Assembly (NCBI GenBank): GCA_015655585.1
Contig: JAATEV010000031.1
Location: forward strand, 1-64,000
Source of the DNA: Terriglobales bacterium
GTDB lineage: Bacteria > Acidobacteriota > Terriglobia > Terriglobales > Acidobacteriaceae
Direction: 5' to 3'
DNA length: 64,000 bases
Position numbers and translations under genes: made by a program. Of the stretch, positions 1 through 7,958 are shown one piece after another. The first letter of the stretch is position 1, and the number at the start of each line of letters is the position of its first letter. The notes below the pieces were generated by a model, which did not search any database, was not told the DNA's origin, and saw only the letters and a program-made list of their open reading frames with translations.

Positions 1-586
1 GCAGCATGATGATGACGATGAAGGCGAGGACGAAGACGTCCTCGAAGATGGCGAGGACGCCGGAGGTGAACATCTCGTTGAGGGCGTCTACGTCGGAGGT
101 GACGCGAGTGACGAGCTTGCCTACGGGGTTGTGGTCGAAGAAGGCAGGGGCCATGAGTTGCAGGTGGCGGAAGATCTGGCTGCGGAGATCGAACATGATC
201 TTCTGGCCGGTCCACTGCATCATGTAGGTCTGGAGGAATTCGAGGACGTAGGTGAAGAGAAGCGCGCCGAGGTAGAGGGCGGCTAGCTGGGTAACTCCGG
301 TGATGGCGTTGGGGCTGAGATGGCGGGCCAGCCAGGAGAGTTTGGTGGGCGGGGTGTCGGCCATGTAGGTATCGACGGCTACCTTGACGAGGTAGGGGCC
401 CATGACGTCGCTGCCTGCCTTGAAGATGATGGAGATGGCGGAGATGGCGGTCTGGAGCTTGTAGGGACGCAGATAGGTGAGGAGGCGTCGCATGAGGCGG
501 CCATCGTAGGCCTTGCCCATTACGTCGTCGTCCTGCTGCGGTTTCTTTGCGGGCTTCTTTGCTGGTTTTGTCTGTTTGTCTGCCAT
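1..586 (-). CDS. ABC exporter, membrane + ATPase type (N-terminal part only)
   Basis: Reading right to left from the ATG at 584-586, the frame stays open to the window edge, giving about 195 residues of an exporter half-transporter. After a Lys-rich, Ala/Pro N-tail (MADKQTKPAKKPAKKP) comes the type I exporter pattern: a short amphipathic segment (RRLLTYLRPYKLQ), a first membrane span, then a second one running into TYVLEFLQTYMMQWTGQKIMF and the intracellular-loop signature DLRSQIFRHLQLMAPAFFDHNPVGK. This loop pattern is typical of MsbA/LmrA-like lipid or drug exporters. The nucleotide-binding domain lies outside the window, so the substrate cannot be assigned. It is divergent from hemW, with about 107 bases between the two starts. 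A second exporter of the same class is at 20283-22190. Confidence 0.85.
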   Translation of the reverse strand, partial: MADKQTKPAKKPAKKPQQDDDVMGKAYDGRLMRRLLTYLRPYKLQTAISAISIIFKAGSDVMGPYLVKVAVDTYMADTPPTKLSWLARHLSPNAITGVTQLAALYLGALLFTYVLEFLQTYMMQWTGQKIMFDLRSQIFRHLQLMAPAFFDHNPVGKLVTRVTSDVDALNEMFTSGVLAIFEDVFVLAFIVIIML

Positions 587-693
587 GCGTCCTGTTCCAT
601 TCTAGATGAGTGAGGTGGGGGTGGAGATTCGGTGAGTTGGCTCCGCTGAGGGCCGGCGCGTGAAAGAATTGAAGGAGAGGGGTTTGTTGGCGA

Positions 694-1905
694 ATGCCGG
701 AGAGTTTGGGCGTTTATATCTCGGTGCCGTTCTGCAAGGCGAAGTGCACGTTCTGCAACTTTGCCTCGGGGGTGTTTGGCGACGGCAGGATGCAGCGGTA
801 TGTGGAGCGGCTTTGCGGGGAGATTCGCGGGGCGAGGGCGGCGACGGAACGGATGGGAGCGCGGCTGCCGGAGTGTGTGGATACGGTTTACTTTGGCGGG
901 GGGACGCCTAGTTTGCTGACGGCGGAGATGGTGAAGGAGGTCTTTGCGGCTCTGCGGGGGGAGTTTGAGATTGCGGGCGAGGCGGAGACTACGCTGGAGT
1001 GCGCGCCGGGGCAGTTGGAGGAGGAGACGCTGGGGGAGTATCTGCGGTGGGGGGTGAATCGGGTCAGTTTTGGGGTGCAGTCGTTTGTGGATGCGGAGAG
1101 TGCGGCGGTGGGGCGGCTGCATACTCGGGCGATGTGCGAGGAGGAGATTGTTCGGGTGCGTGGGGCTGGGGTGGAGGACATCTCGCTGGATTTGATTGGG
1201 GGGCTTCCGCACCAGACGCGGGAGAGCTGGCGGTTCTCGGTGGAGCGGGCGATTGAGACGGGAGTGCCGCATGTGAGTGTGTACATGCTGGAGGTGGATG
1301 AGGAGTCTCGGCTGGGCAAGGAGATGCTGGCGCAGGGAAGCCGGTATGGCGCGGCCGCGGTCCCTGCGGAGGATGAGGCGGCGGAGATGTATCAACTGGC
1401 GTGCGGGTGGCTGGATGGGGCTGGCGTGCGGCAGTATGAGATTTCGAACTTTGCTCGGGAGGGGCGGAGGTCGAGGCATAACCTGAAGTATTGGCGGCGG
1501 GAGCCGTATGTGGGGTTTGGGCTGGATGCTCATTCGATGCTGGAGGGGGCGCGGGGAGCGGTGCGGTTTGCCAATACGGATGATCTGGATGGATATCTGG
1601 GTGGTGGCGAGTTTCGGGTGCTGGGGGCTCGGGAGGCAGTTGCTCCGGAGCTGGTGGATGAGGCCGCGGCCTTTGAGGAGAGCTTGTTTCTGGGGCTGCG
1701 GTTGAATGAGGGGGTTCGGCTGGGCGATCTGCGCGGTCGGTTTGGCGATGCGATGCTGGATGAAGTGATGGGTTCGCTGCGGGAGGTCGAAGAGGCTGGA
1801 TTGCTGGAACGGGATTCGGAGTTTGTGAGGCTGACTGCGGCGGGCAGGATGGCTTCGAATGAGGTCTTCAGCCGCTTGCTGGTGGGGCGAGCGGCTTATA
1901 TTTAG
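694..1905 (+). CDS. hemW: Radical SAM heme chaperone HemW-like protein
   Basis: 403 residues. Near the N-terminus the radical SAM cluster motif CKAKCTFC (Cx3Cx2C) follows VYISVPFC, and the next residues are NF rather than the extra Cys of HemN (CGC). This points to HemW, a heme chaperone, rather than a true oxygen-independent coproporphyrinogen oxidase. Other family signatures visible are YFGGGTPS, RVSFGVQSF, DLIGGLP and YEISNFA, with RHNLKYW downstream. The C-terminal winged-helix HemN_C region is present. Length is normal. A GGAGAGG lies 13 bases before the ATG at 694, slightly far. The + strand here is extremely G-rich (31 G against 7 C in 1021-1080). HemW binds heme and is thought to deliver it to respiratory proteins. 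Name from motifs; no experimental basis. Confidence 0.9.
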   Translation: MPESLGVYISVPFCKAKCTFCNFASGVFGDGRMQRYVERLCGEIRGARAATERMGARLPECVDTVYFGGGTPSLLTAEMVKEVFAALRGEFEIAGEAETTLECAPGQLEEETLGEYLRWGVNRVSFGVQSFVDAESAAVGRLHTRAMCEEEIVRVRGAGVEDISLDLIGGLPHQTRESWRFSVERAIETGVPHVSVYMLEVDEESRLGKEMLAQGSRYGAAAVPAEDEAAEMYQLACGWLDGAGVRQYEISNFAREGRRSRHNLKYWRREPYVGFGLDAHSMLEGARGAVRFANTDDLDGYLGGGEFRVLGAREAVAPELVDEAAAFEESLFLGLRLNEGVRLGDLRGRFGDAMLDEVMGSLREVEEAGLLERDSEFVRLTAAGRMASNEVFSRLLVGRAAYI

Positions 1906-1936
1906 ATTTGTAACTATTATAGGAGCGAATGAAAGC

Positions 1937-2968
1937 ATGATCGATTTACGCAGCGATACCCTTACCCGGCCTACTCCAGCGATGCGCGAGGCGATGGCCT
2001 CGGCGGAGGTTGGCGACGATGTTTATGGCGAAGACCCGACGCTGAACCGGCTGGAGCGCGAGGCCGCCGAGGTCTTCGGCAGGGAAGCGGCCATCTTTGT
2101 GCCGACGGGAACGATGGGGAACCAGATTGCGATTCGCCTGCATACGCAACATGGGCAGGAGGTGATCTGCGAGTCGCGGTCGCACGTGCTGGACTGGGAG
2201 ATGGCGATGATTGCGTCGTTTGCCGGATGCCAGGCGCGGACGGTGGCGGCGGAGCGCGGGATTCTGACGTGGGAGAAGATTCGTCCGGCGATTGGGCCGA
2301 AGATTTATTACCGGGCGCAGACGGCTTTGATTTGTATCGAAAACACGCACAATATGGCGGGCGGCACGGTGACTCCGCTGGCGGTGCTGGAAGAGGTCTG
2401 GGCTGGAGCGAAGGAGGCCGGGCTGCCGGTGCATCTGGATGGTGCGCGGGTGTTCAATGCGGCTGCGGCGCTGGGTATCAGCGTGGCGAAGCTTACGAGC
2501 GGGTTCGATACGGTGATGTTCTGCCTGTCTAAGGGGCTGGGCGCGCCGGTGGGGTCGATGCTGGTGGGGAGCAGGGCGGTGATTGAGCAGGCGCGGATTC
2601 ATCGCAAGGCGCTGGGCGGCGGGATGCGGCAGGCGGGAGTCCTGGCGGCGGCGGGATTGATCGCTCTGCATGAGATGCCGAAGCGGCTGGGCGAGGACCA
2701 TGCGAATGCGCGGGTGCTTGCGGAGGTGGTTGCGGCACACCCTGCGGTTGCGGAGATTGATCTGGACGTGGTGCAGACGAACATTGTGATCTTCTCGCTG
2801 CGCGAGGGCGGGGATGCTGCAGCATTTGTGGCTGCGTTGAAGGAGAAGGGCGTGGCGGCGAGCGCGATTGGGCCGCACTCGATCCGGTTTGTTACGCACT
2901 TTGATGTCAGCAGTGCGGAGTGCGTGCGGGCGGCGGCGGTGGTGTCGGAGTTGTTGGCTAAGGGGTAG
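1937..2968 (+). CDS. ltaE: Low-specificity L-threonine aldolase
   Basis: 343 residues from the ATG at 1937, with AGGAG 11 bases upstream; the open frame extends further 5' into hemW, but the family N-terminus MIDLRSDTLTRPTPAMREAM fixes the start. PLP-dependent fold-type I enzyme that cleaves L-threonine or allo-threonine to glycine and acetaldehyde. Family signatures are GDDVYGEDPTLNRLE, IFVPTGTMGNQ, CIENTHNMAGGTV, HLDGARVFNAA and the PLP-lysine segment FCLSKGLGAPVGS. It follows hemW by 31 bases on the same strand, so the two may be cotranscribed. A perfect hairpin starts 12 bases after the stop. Cytosolic; complete length. Confidence 0.92.
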   Translation: MIDLRSDTLTRPTPAMREAMASAEVGDDVYGEDPTLNRLEREAAEVFGREAAIFVPTGTMGNQIAIRLHTQHGQEVICESRSHVLDWEMAMIASFAGCQARTVAAERGILTWEKIRPAIGPKIYYRAQTALICIENTHNMAGGTVTPLAVLEEVWAGAKEAGLPVHLDGARVFNAAAALGISVAKLTSGFDTVMFCLSKGLGAPVGSMLVGSRAVIEQARIHRKALGGGMRQAGVLAAAGLIALHEMPKRLGEDHANARVLAEVVAAHPAVAEIDLDVVQTNIVIFSLREGGDAAAFVAALKEKGVAASAIGPHSIRFVTHFDVSSAECVRAAAVVSELLAKG

Positions 2969-2980
2969 TTTCTTTTTGGG

Positions 2981-3007
2981 GCCTCTCGCGATGAGATCGC
3001 GAGAGGC
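2981..3007 (+). terminator. Perfect 12-bp stem, 3-base loop after the threonine aldolase gene
   Basis: The arm GCCTCTCGCGAT at 2981-2992 pairs perfectly with ATCGCGAGAGGC at 2996-3007, with a GAG loop. It starts 12 bases past the stop codon of the aldolase gene. There is no strong T-run after it (TCTGCTTCTTGG follows), so it may end transcription weakly, protect the 3' end, or belong to the repeat cluster that begins just beyond. Confidence 0.5.
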
Positions 3008-3039
3008 TCTGCTTCTTGGGCTGGAGAAGGAAGAAAAGC

Positions 3040-3315
3040 AACGGCAACAGCAAGAACAAACAACGACAAACGCAGATTCCCTTCGGGAATGACAAACCAA
3101 AAAACAGGCAACAGTAATAGTAAAAGCAAGAACAAGTGCTTATGGGCTTGGGAAGGGTATGGGTAGAGAAGCGGATTTCTCCGCTGCGCAGCGCGATTAG
3201 GCCGCGCTGCTTCGGTTGAAATGACAATGTTGGGGTGGGGTGGAGGAAAAGCGACGGCAAGAACAACGGCAACAGCAAAAACAATGATAAGTACAAGAAC
3301 AACGGCAAGGGCGGC
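3040..3315. repeat. Intergenic mosaic repeat, copy 1
   Basis: The gap between the aldolase gene and the kinase gene holds short CAACGGCAACAGCAAGAACAA-like low-complexity units flanking two conserved blocks. The block at 3067-3097 is a perfect 31-base inverted match to 60967-60997 and contains the small palindromic core ATTCCCTTCGGGAAT. The block around 3150-3225 (containing GATTTCTCCGCTGCGCAGCG) matches 60820-60910, also inverted. The copy abuts the stop codon of the kinase gene at 3316. No credible ORF lies inside it. Such mosaics usually reflect mobile or recombining intergenic elements; the mechanism is not visible here. Confidence 0.8.
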
Positions 3316-5115
3316 TTAGTCGCCGCCTGTGTTGATGGTGGGGTTGGCGGCGAGGAAGACGCTGATGGTGGTGCCGTGGGTGTTGGCGGAGGTGTTGCTG
3401 ACAAGCTTGATGCTGCCTCCGTGCTTGTTGACGATGCCCTGGCTTACCCAGAGGCCGAGGCCGGTGCCTTGCTCGCCCTTGGTGGTGTAGAAGGGCTGGA
3501 AGAGGTGCGGCATTACGTCGTCGGGGATGCCGGGGCCGTCGTCGACGATGGAGATGATGGCTCCGGCCTGGAGCTTCTGACCGGAGGGGTCGGTTTTCGC
3601 TAGCTGTGGCTCCACGGCCACTTTGACGGTGCCGTTGCGGCCAGCGGCTTCTGCGGCATTGGTGATGAGGTTGGTGAAGACCTGGCGTAGCTCGGCAGGG
3701 AAGGCGGCGACCTCTACGCTGGAGGGAAGCTGCGTTGCGAGGGTGACTCCTAGATCGGAGAAGCGGCGCTCCATGAGGAGAAGGATTTCGCCGAGCATCT
3801 CGCCCAGATCGACAGGGACGGGGGCGCGCGACTCGCGGTAGAGTCCGAGCATGGCGCGGCTGATGTGGGTGACGCGAGCCAGCTCCTGCTCGGCCATATC
3901 CATAAACTGCTTCGATTCCTCTTCGGAGACTCCTCCGTTACGCATGAGGTAGAGGAGATTTGCCACCGAGTCGAGGGGATTGTGGATCTCGTGCGCGATG
4001 GTGGCGGCGAGCCTTCCGGCTACGGCGAGTTTCTCGTTGGCGATGAGGGCGTCCTGGGTCTTGCGCTCCATTGTGACGTCACGGAAGACGAGGACGATGC
4101 CGACGGTTTTGCCGGTCTTGTCGCGGATGGGCGCGCCGCTGTCGGAGATGTCGATCTCGGTGTGGTCGCGGCGGACGAGCACGGTGGGCCGGGCGATGTT
4201 GACGACCTCGTTGAGACGCTGGACCTTGGCTACGGGGTTTTCGGCGGGGGCGCGGGTCTCCTCGTTGAGGATGGGGAAGACCTGTTCGAGCGGTCGTCCG
4301 AGGGCTTCGGCCTGCGTCCAGCCGGTGAGCTGCTGGGCCACGGGGTTCATCATCTGGATGAGACCGGAGGCGTCGCAGGTGATGACGCCGTCGCCGATGG
4401 AGTCGAGGGTGGTTCGGAGGCGCTGCTCGGACTGGTAGAGCTCTTCGGCGCGATGGCTGAGGACTTCGAGCGAGTTTCGGTAGGCGTCGGAGACGGCGTG
4501 CAGGCGGCTGCGCATGAAGAGGCCGATGAGGACGCCCATGCTGAGGGCGAGGAAGAGCAGCACCCAGAGCATCTCGCGGACCTGCTTATGCCAGAAGGCG
4601 ACGCGGCGCATACGATGGGTTTCGGCGTTGGAGATGATGTTCTGGAGATCGCGGCGGATCATGTCCATCTCTTCTTTGCCGGTGAGGTTCAGGTCGGGGT
4701 CGTCGGTGTTGCCGCCAGCTTTGACGGTTTCGATGAGGGGCAGGGCGAAGGTGTCGCGCCAGGTCTGATGCTCGTTTTCGAGGTTGTTGACGTAGTGCTT
4801 CTGGTCGAGATCGGTCCTGGCGAGATCTTCGAGGCGGGTGAACTCGGAGGGGAGATGGGACTCGGCGTCGTTGTAGGGCTGGAGAAAGCGGGAGTCGGCG
4901 GTGGTCTCGTAGCCGCGGAGGCCGGATTCCTCGTCGGCCATGAGCTTGGCGATGAGGGTGGCTTGGGAGATGCGGGCGTCGGACTCCTGGATGAGATCGA
5001 CGGTGGCGTTGGCTCCAAGGATTTGCCAGTAGAGCGCTCCGGCCGTGAGCAGAAGCGCCACAACCGGCAACAGGAAGACCTGGCGGAGAATGCTATGGAA
5101 TTGGCCTAGGTTCAC
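3316..5115 (-). CDS. CHASE3-PAS sensor histidine kinase
   Basis: 599 residues from a GTG at 5113-5115. Order: N-terminal membrane span (about 10-30), an extracytoplasmic CHASE3-like helical domain (about 35-175, with the typical DEESGLRGYETTADSRFLQPY), a second span (about 183-205), a PAS domain (about 230-350; TTLDSIGDGVITCDASGLI), a HisKA dimerisation helix with the phospho-acceptor His in AATIAHEIHNPL, and an HATPase_c domain with N box (NLITNAAEAA), DDGPGIP and GTGLGLWV. It should autophosphorylate in response to a signal sensed outside the membrane. The response-regulator gene at 5159-5536 lies 43 bases upstream on the same strand and is the obvious partner. Substrate signal unknown. Confidence 0.92.
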   Translation of the reverse strand: MNLGQFHSILRQVFLLPVVALLLTAGALYWQILGANATVDLIQESDARISQATLIAKLMADEESGLRGYETTADSRFLQPYNDAESHLPSEFTRLEDLARTDLDQKHYVNNLENEHQTWRDTFALPLIETVKAGGNTDDPDLNLTGKEEMDMIRRDLQNIISNAETHRMRRVAFWHKQVREMLWVLLFLALSMGVLIGLFMRSRLHAVSDAYRNSLEVLSHRAEELYQSEQRLRTTLDSIGDGVITCDASGLIQMMNPVAQQLTGWTQAEALGRPLEQVFPILNEETRAPAENPVAKVQRLNEVVNIARPTVLVRRDHTEIDISDSGAPIRDKTGKTVGIVLVFRDVTMERKTQDALIANEKLAVAGRLAATIAHEIHNPLDSVANLLYLMRNGGVSEEESKQFMDMAEQELARVTHISRAMLGLYRESRAPVPVDLGEMLGEILLLMERRFSDLGVTLATQLPSSVEVAAFPAELRQVFTNLITNAAEAAGRNGTVKVAVEPQLAKTDPSGQKLQAGAIISIVDDGPGIPDDVMPHLFQPFYTTKGEQGTGLGLWVSQGIVNKHGGSIKLVSNTSANTHGTTISVFLAANPTINTGGD

Positions 5116-5158
5116 TACGCTCTCATGCCGGCGGCTGGTGTATCCGGATCTCCACTTA

Positions 5159-5536
5159 TTATGATGCAGGCATGGGATGAAGCAGACTGCTCAATTTATT
5201 GAGAAGAATGGGAGCGCCTTCTCCTTTCGTCATATAGAGATCGACGAGCGAGGTGACTTCCGCGGGCAGGCCGAGGTAGGCCGAGAGTAAAAGGATGGGA
5301 ACTGCGGGCTTGATCTGGCGCATCCGGGCCGCGACCTCTCCGCCGTGCATTCCGGGCATGGAGTAATCGAGGACGACGGCTTCGACGGGCTCGGAGGAGA
5401 AAAGCTCCAGCCCGAGGTCTCCGTTCAACGCGGTGACGACTCGGTATCCGGCCCTCTCCAGCAGAATCTTGCGAACCTGGAGTCCAACCAGTTCGTCATC
5501 TACGCATAGGACGAGATGGGATTCTTGCGGCATCAT
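5159..5536 (-). CDS. Single-domain response regulator (CheY-like receiver)
   Basis: 125 residues, a receiver domain only. The acidic pocket is CVDDE, the phospho-acceptor Asp is in VVLDYSMPGMHGGE, and the conserved Ser/Thr position is in LLLSAYLG. The conserved Lys is followed by Gly (MTKGEG) rather than Pro, and the loop before it is longer than in CheY. No output domain is present, so it acts by protein contact or as a phosphate relay. It is the first gene of a probable two-gene operon with the CHASE3 kinase. Two consecutive ATG codons (5536, 5533) could each start it. It is divergent from phoB; the 224-base gap carries promoters for both directions. Confidence 0.88.
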   Translation of the reverse strand: MMPQESHLVLCVDDELVGLQVRKILLERAGYRVVTALNGDLGLELFSSEPVEAVVLDYSMPGMHGGEVAARMRQIKPAVPILLLSAYLGLPAEVTSLVDLYMTKGEGAPILLNKLSSLLHPMPAS

Positions 5537-5717
5537 TTGTTAAAAGACGTAGGGAGCTACAGTGCAGAAAGCTATTTTAAAGTATACAGATAGCGGATTT
5601 TACGAGGCGCATGTTTACCCTCTTTCGGAGGGAGGTTTGTCGGGCATTCCCATATAGGGAATTGGCTCCGTCAACGACGATTCATCGTACGTTCGCAAAA
5701 TTATCGCTGGGTTTACG

Positions 5718-5739
5718 CTAACCTGACAGTAATATAGCC
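5718..5739 (+). promoter_or_regulatory. Possible Pho box upstream of phoB
   Basis: Two half-sites in 11-base register, CTAACCTGACA at 5718-5728 and GTAATATAGCC at 5729-5739, lie 22 bases before the phoB start. PhoB dimers bind direct repeats spaced by 11 bases, and a similar TAACC-containing 11-base repeat precedes pstS (7880-7901). The match to the classical Pho box is loose, so this is an inference from position and spacing. Confidence 0.35.
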
Positions 5740-5760
5740 GTTTGTGCGAGGACCATTCAT

Positions 5761-6465
5761 TTGAGTCAAACGATTTTTGTATTGGAAGACGATGCCGATA
5801 TCTCCCGCCTGGTGCAGTATCACCTGGAGAGTGCAGGTTTTACCGTACGTCCGTATCTGGCGATCAATCAGATACTTAGCGACGCCGAGCGGCAGCCGCC
5901 GTCTTTGTTTCTTCTGGATATCATGGTTCCGGGTGGGGATGGACTGGATCTCTGCCGCAGGCTGCGTCAGAATCCTACACTGAGTGTTGTGCCGATTATC
6001 TTCCTGACAGCGCGGGCGGCGGAGAACGACCGCGTCCACGGCCTTGAGATGGGCGCCGATGACTACATCACCAAGCCTTTTGCCACGCGCGAGCTGGTGG
6101 CCAGGGTAAAGGCTGTGCTGCGGCGGTTCGAGCGTCCTACTTCGCCTTCGGTGATCAAGTTCGAGAATATCGAGATCGATGCTGGCGCGATGCAGCTTCG
6201 CGTGAACGGCGAGCTGGTGACGACGACGGCTACGGAGTTCCGCCTGCTGGATTACCTGGCGCGGCATCCGGGCCGGGTTTTCAGCCGCGATCACCTGCTG
6301 GACGCTGTATGGGGCGACGCTCGCTTTGTGACGCCGCGCTCGGTGGACGTGTATGTGCGCCGCATCCGCGAGAAGATCGAGGCCGATGCCGAGACGCCGC
6401 GCTATCTTAAGACCATGCGTGGAGCGGGCTACCGGTTCGAGATTCCCAAGACCGGAGCGGCATAA
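5761..6465 (+). CDS. phoB: Phosphate regulon response regulator PhoB
   Basis: 234 residues from a TTG at 5761; no in-frame ATG gives a full receiver domain. Receiver domain about 1-120: VLEDDAD acidic pocket, phospho-acceptor in LLDIMVPGGDG, FLTARA switch residue, YITKPF lysine. OmpR/PhoB winged helix about 130-230: TEFRLLDYLARHPGRVFSR, then DVYVRRIREKIE and the wing MRGAGYRFE. PhoB activates phosphate-starvation genes when phosphorylated by PhoR. The gene is followed after 15 bases by phoR and then by the pst operon and phoU, which makes the assignment firm although OmpR-family regulators look alike in sequence. Confidence 0.92.
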   Translation: MSQTIFVLEDDADISRLVQYHLESAGFTVRPYLAINQILSDAERQPPSLFLLDIMVPGGDGLDLCRRLRQNPTLSVVPIIFLTARAAENDRVHGLEMGADDYITKPFATRELVARVKAVLRRFERPTSPSVIKFENIEIDAGAMQLRVNGELVTTTATEFRLLDYLARHPGRVFSRDHLLDAVWGDARFVTPRSVDVYVRRIREKIEADAETPRYLKTMRGAGYRFEIPKTGAA

Positions 6466-6480
6466 GCACTGGAGTTGTCT

Positions 6481-7851
6481 GTGACGCGTGGTCTTTTCTT
6501 TTCTTTCTTCATCCGGGTGACGATTGCGTTGGCCGTCGTCTCCCTGGTGAAGGTCTGGTTTCATCCGCTGGGATGGATTCTGGGCTCCGTTCTGGTGGTG
6601 GCATGGGCTGTGCTCAATGCCTATCTGCTGACGCGCTCAATGCGCCGCACGATCGAGCAGTTGCAGAAGGAAGTGGCGTCTGTTCCGGAGAAGAGGGCCG
6701 AGGTCGTTCAGCCTACGTTCAGCGACTTCGACGGGCTGGCCGGTGCGATTGCGAGAACCTCCAGCCATGTGGAGCATATTCTGGCGAAGGCCGCCGAGAG
6801 CCGCACGGAGCTGGAGGCGATGATCGACAGTATGCAGGATGCTGTTGTGGCTGTCGATTCCGCAGGCCGTATTCAATGGACGAACCAGCGGATGCAGAAG
6901 CTGATGCCGGGGGCGTCCTTCAGCAGCTCGGTGCGTGTGGGACATGCCCTGGTGCAGACGATCCGCGACCCGGACGTGTTGCAGTGCGTTCAGGTGGCGC
7001 TGGAGCAGAGGAGCATCAGCGAGCGGCGGTCCACGTCGCTGCTGCCGGGAAAGATCTTCGAGGTGAGCGCCTCGCCGATGCCGGGCGGAGGCGCGGTGGC
7101 GGTGCTGCACGACATTACCCGGATCGAGCAGGTGGAGCGAACGCAGAGGGACTTTGTGGCGAACGTCTCGCATGAGCTGCGCACGCCGCTGACCTCGATT
7201 TCGGGATACGTGGAGACGCTGCTGGATCATGAGGCGTCGTTGAGCCCGCAGGCGCGAGAGTTTCTGAGCACGATTCTGAAGAATGCGACGCGCATGAACC
7301 GGCTGACGGAAGACCTGCTGATGATGGCGAGGGTCGAGTCTTCAGAGCAGAAGCTGCATCCGGGGCCGGTGCCCGCAGATATTCTGGTCCACGATGCAGT
7401 GCAGGCGATGAGTGGACTGGTGCAGGATACGCAGGCCGAACTGGAGATCGGAGAGACGACCTCGACGGAGGTGTATGCCGATGCGGATGCCGTGCTGCAG
7501 GTTCTCAGCAACCTGATCGAGAATGGAATCAAGTATGGGCAGGCTCGCAATCAGGCGCATTGCAGGATTATCGTGAGCGCTCACGATGTCTCGGAGCCGG
7601 CTCGCGGCGTAGAGTTTCGCGTCCGCGACTTTGGGCAGGGAATCGCATCGGAGCATTTGAGCCGCATCTTCGAGCGTTTCTACCGGGTCGATAAGGCGCG
7701 GTCGCGGGAGTCGGGCGGAACCGGGCTGGGACTTGCGATTGCGCGGCACATGGTGGAGTCGCAGGGAGGAACGATCCGGGCCGAGAGTGAACTGAATTCC
7801 GGGAGCACATTTATTTTTATGCTTCCTGTGGCTGCACAGACTGAGGGATAA
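6481..7851 (+). CDS. phoR: Phosphate regulon sensor histidine kinase PhoR
   Basis: About 456 residues. I prefer the GTG at 6481, six bases after GGAG (6471-6474); a TTG at 6475 sits directly on that motif. Two hydrophobic helices (about 3-50) anchor it with almost no periplasmic loop, as in PhoR of Pst-coupled systems. A PAS domain (about 110-210) follows, then HisKA with the phospho-acceptor in FVANVSHELRTPLTSISGY, and HATPase_c with NLIENGIKYG, RDFGQGI, IFERFYRVDKARSRESGGTG and GLGLAIARH. PhoR lacking a sensor loop is thought to read phosphate status through PstSCAB-PhoU; all of those partners are encoded directly downstream. Confidence 0.92.
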   Translation: MTRGLFFSFFIRVTIALAVVSLVKVWFHPLGWILGSVLVVAWAVLNAYLLTRSMRRTIEQLQKEVASVPEKRAEVVQPTFSDFDGLAGAIARTSSHVEHILAKAAESRTELEAMIDSMQDAVVAVDSAGRIQWTNQRMQKLMPGASFSSSVRVGHALVQTIRDPDVLQCVQVALEQRSISERRSTSLLPGKIFEVSASPMPGGGAVAVLHDITRIEQVERTQRDFVANVSHELRTPLTSISGYVETLLDHEASLSPQAREFLSTILKNATRMNRLTEDLLMMARVESSEQKLHPGPVPADILVHDAVQAMSGLVQDTQAELEIGETTSTEVYADADAVLQVLSNLIENGIKYGQARNQAHCRIIVSAHDVSEPARGVEFRVRDFGQGIASEHLSRIFERFYRVDKARSRESGGTGLGLAIARHMVESQGGTIRAESELNSGSTFIFMLPVAAQTEG

Positions 7852-7879
7852 AGTGTTTTTCCCTGTTTATCACTGCTAT

Positions 7880-7901
7880 GTAACCTTGCCGTAACAAATA
7901 G
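7880..7901 (+). promoter_or_regulatory. Possible Pho box upstream of pstS
   Basis: GTAACCTTGCC at 7880-7890 is followed immediately by GTAACAAATAG at 7891-7901: an 11-base direct repeat sharing GTAAC at the same phase, 58 bases before the proposed pstS start. This is the spacing expected for tandem PhoB binding. The sequence differs from the enterobacterial consensus, so the assignment rests on repeat phase and position. Confidence 0.45.
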
Positions 7902-7958
7902 CAGTCAGACTTAAACAGAAACTTATTGTTGCTTCCGGTGTTTAATTCAGGGGGAATA

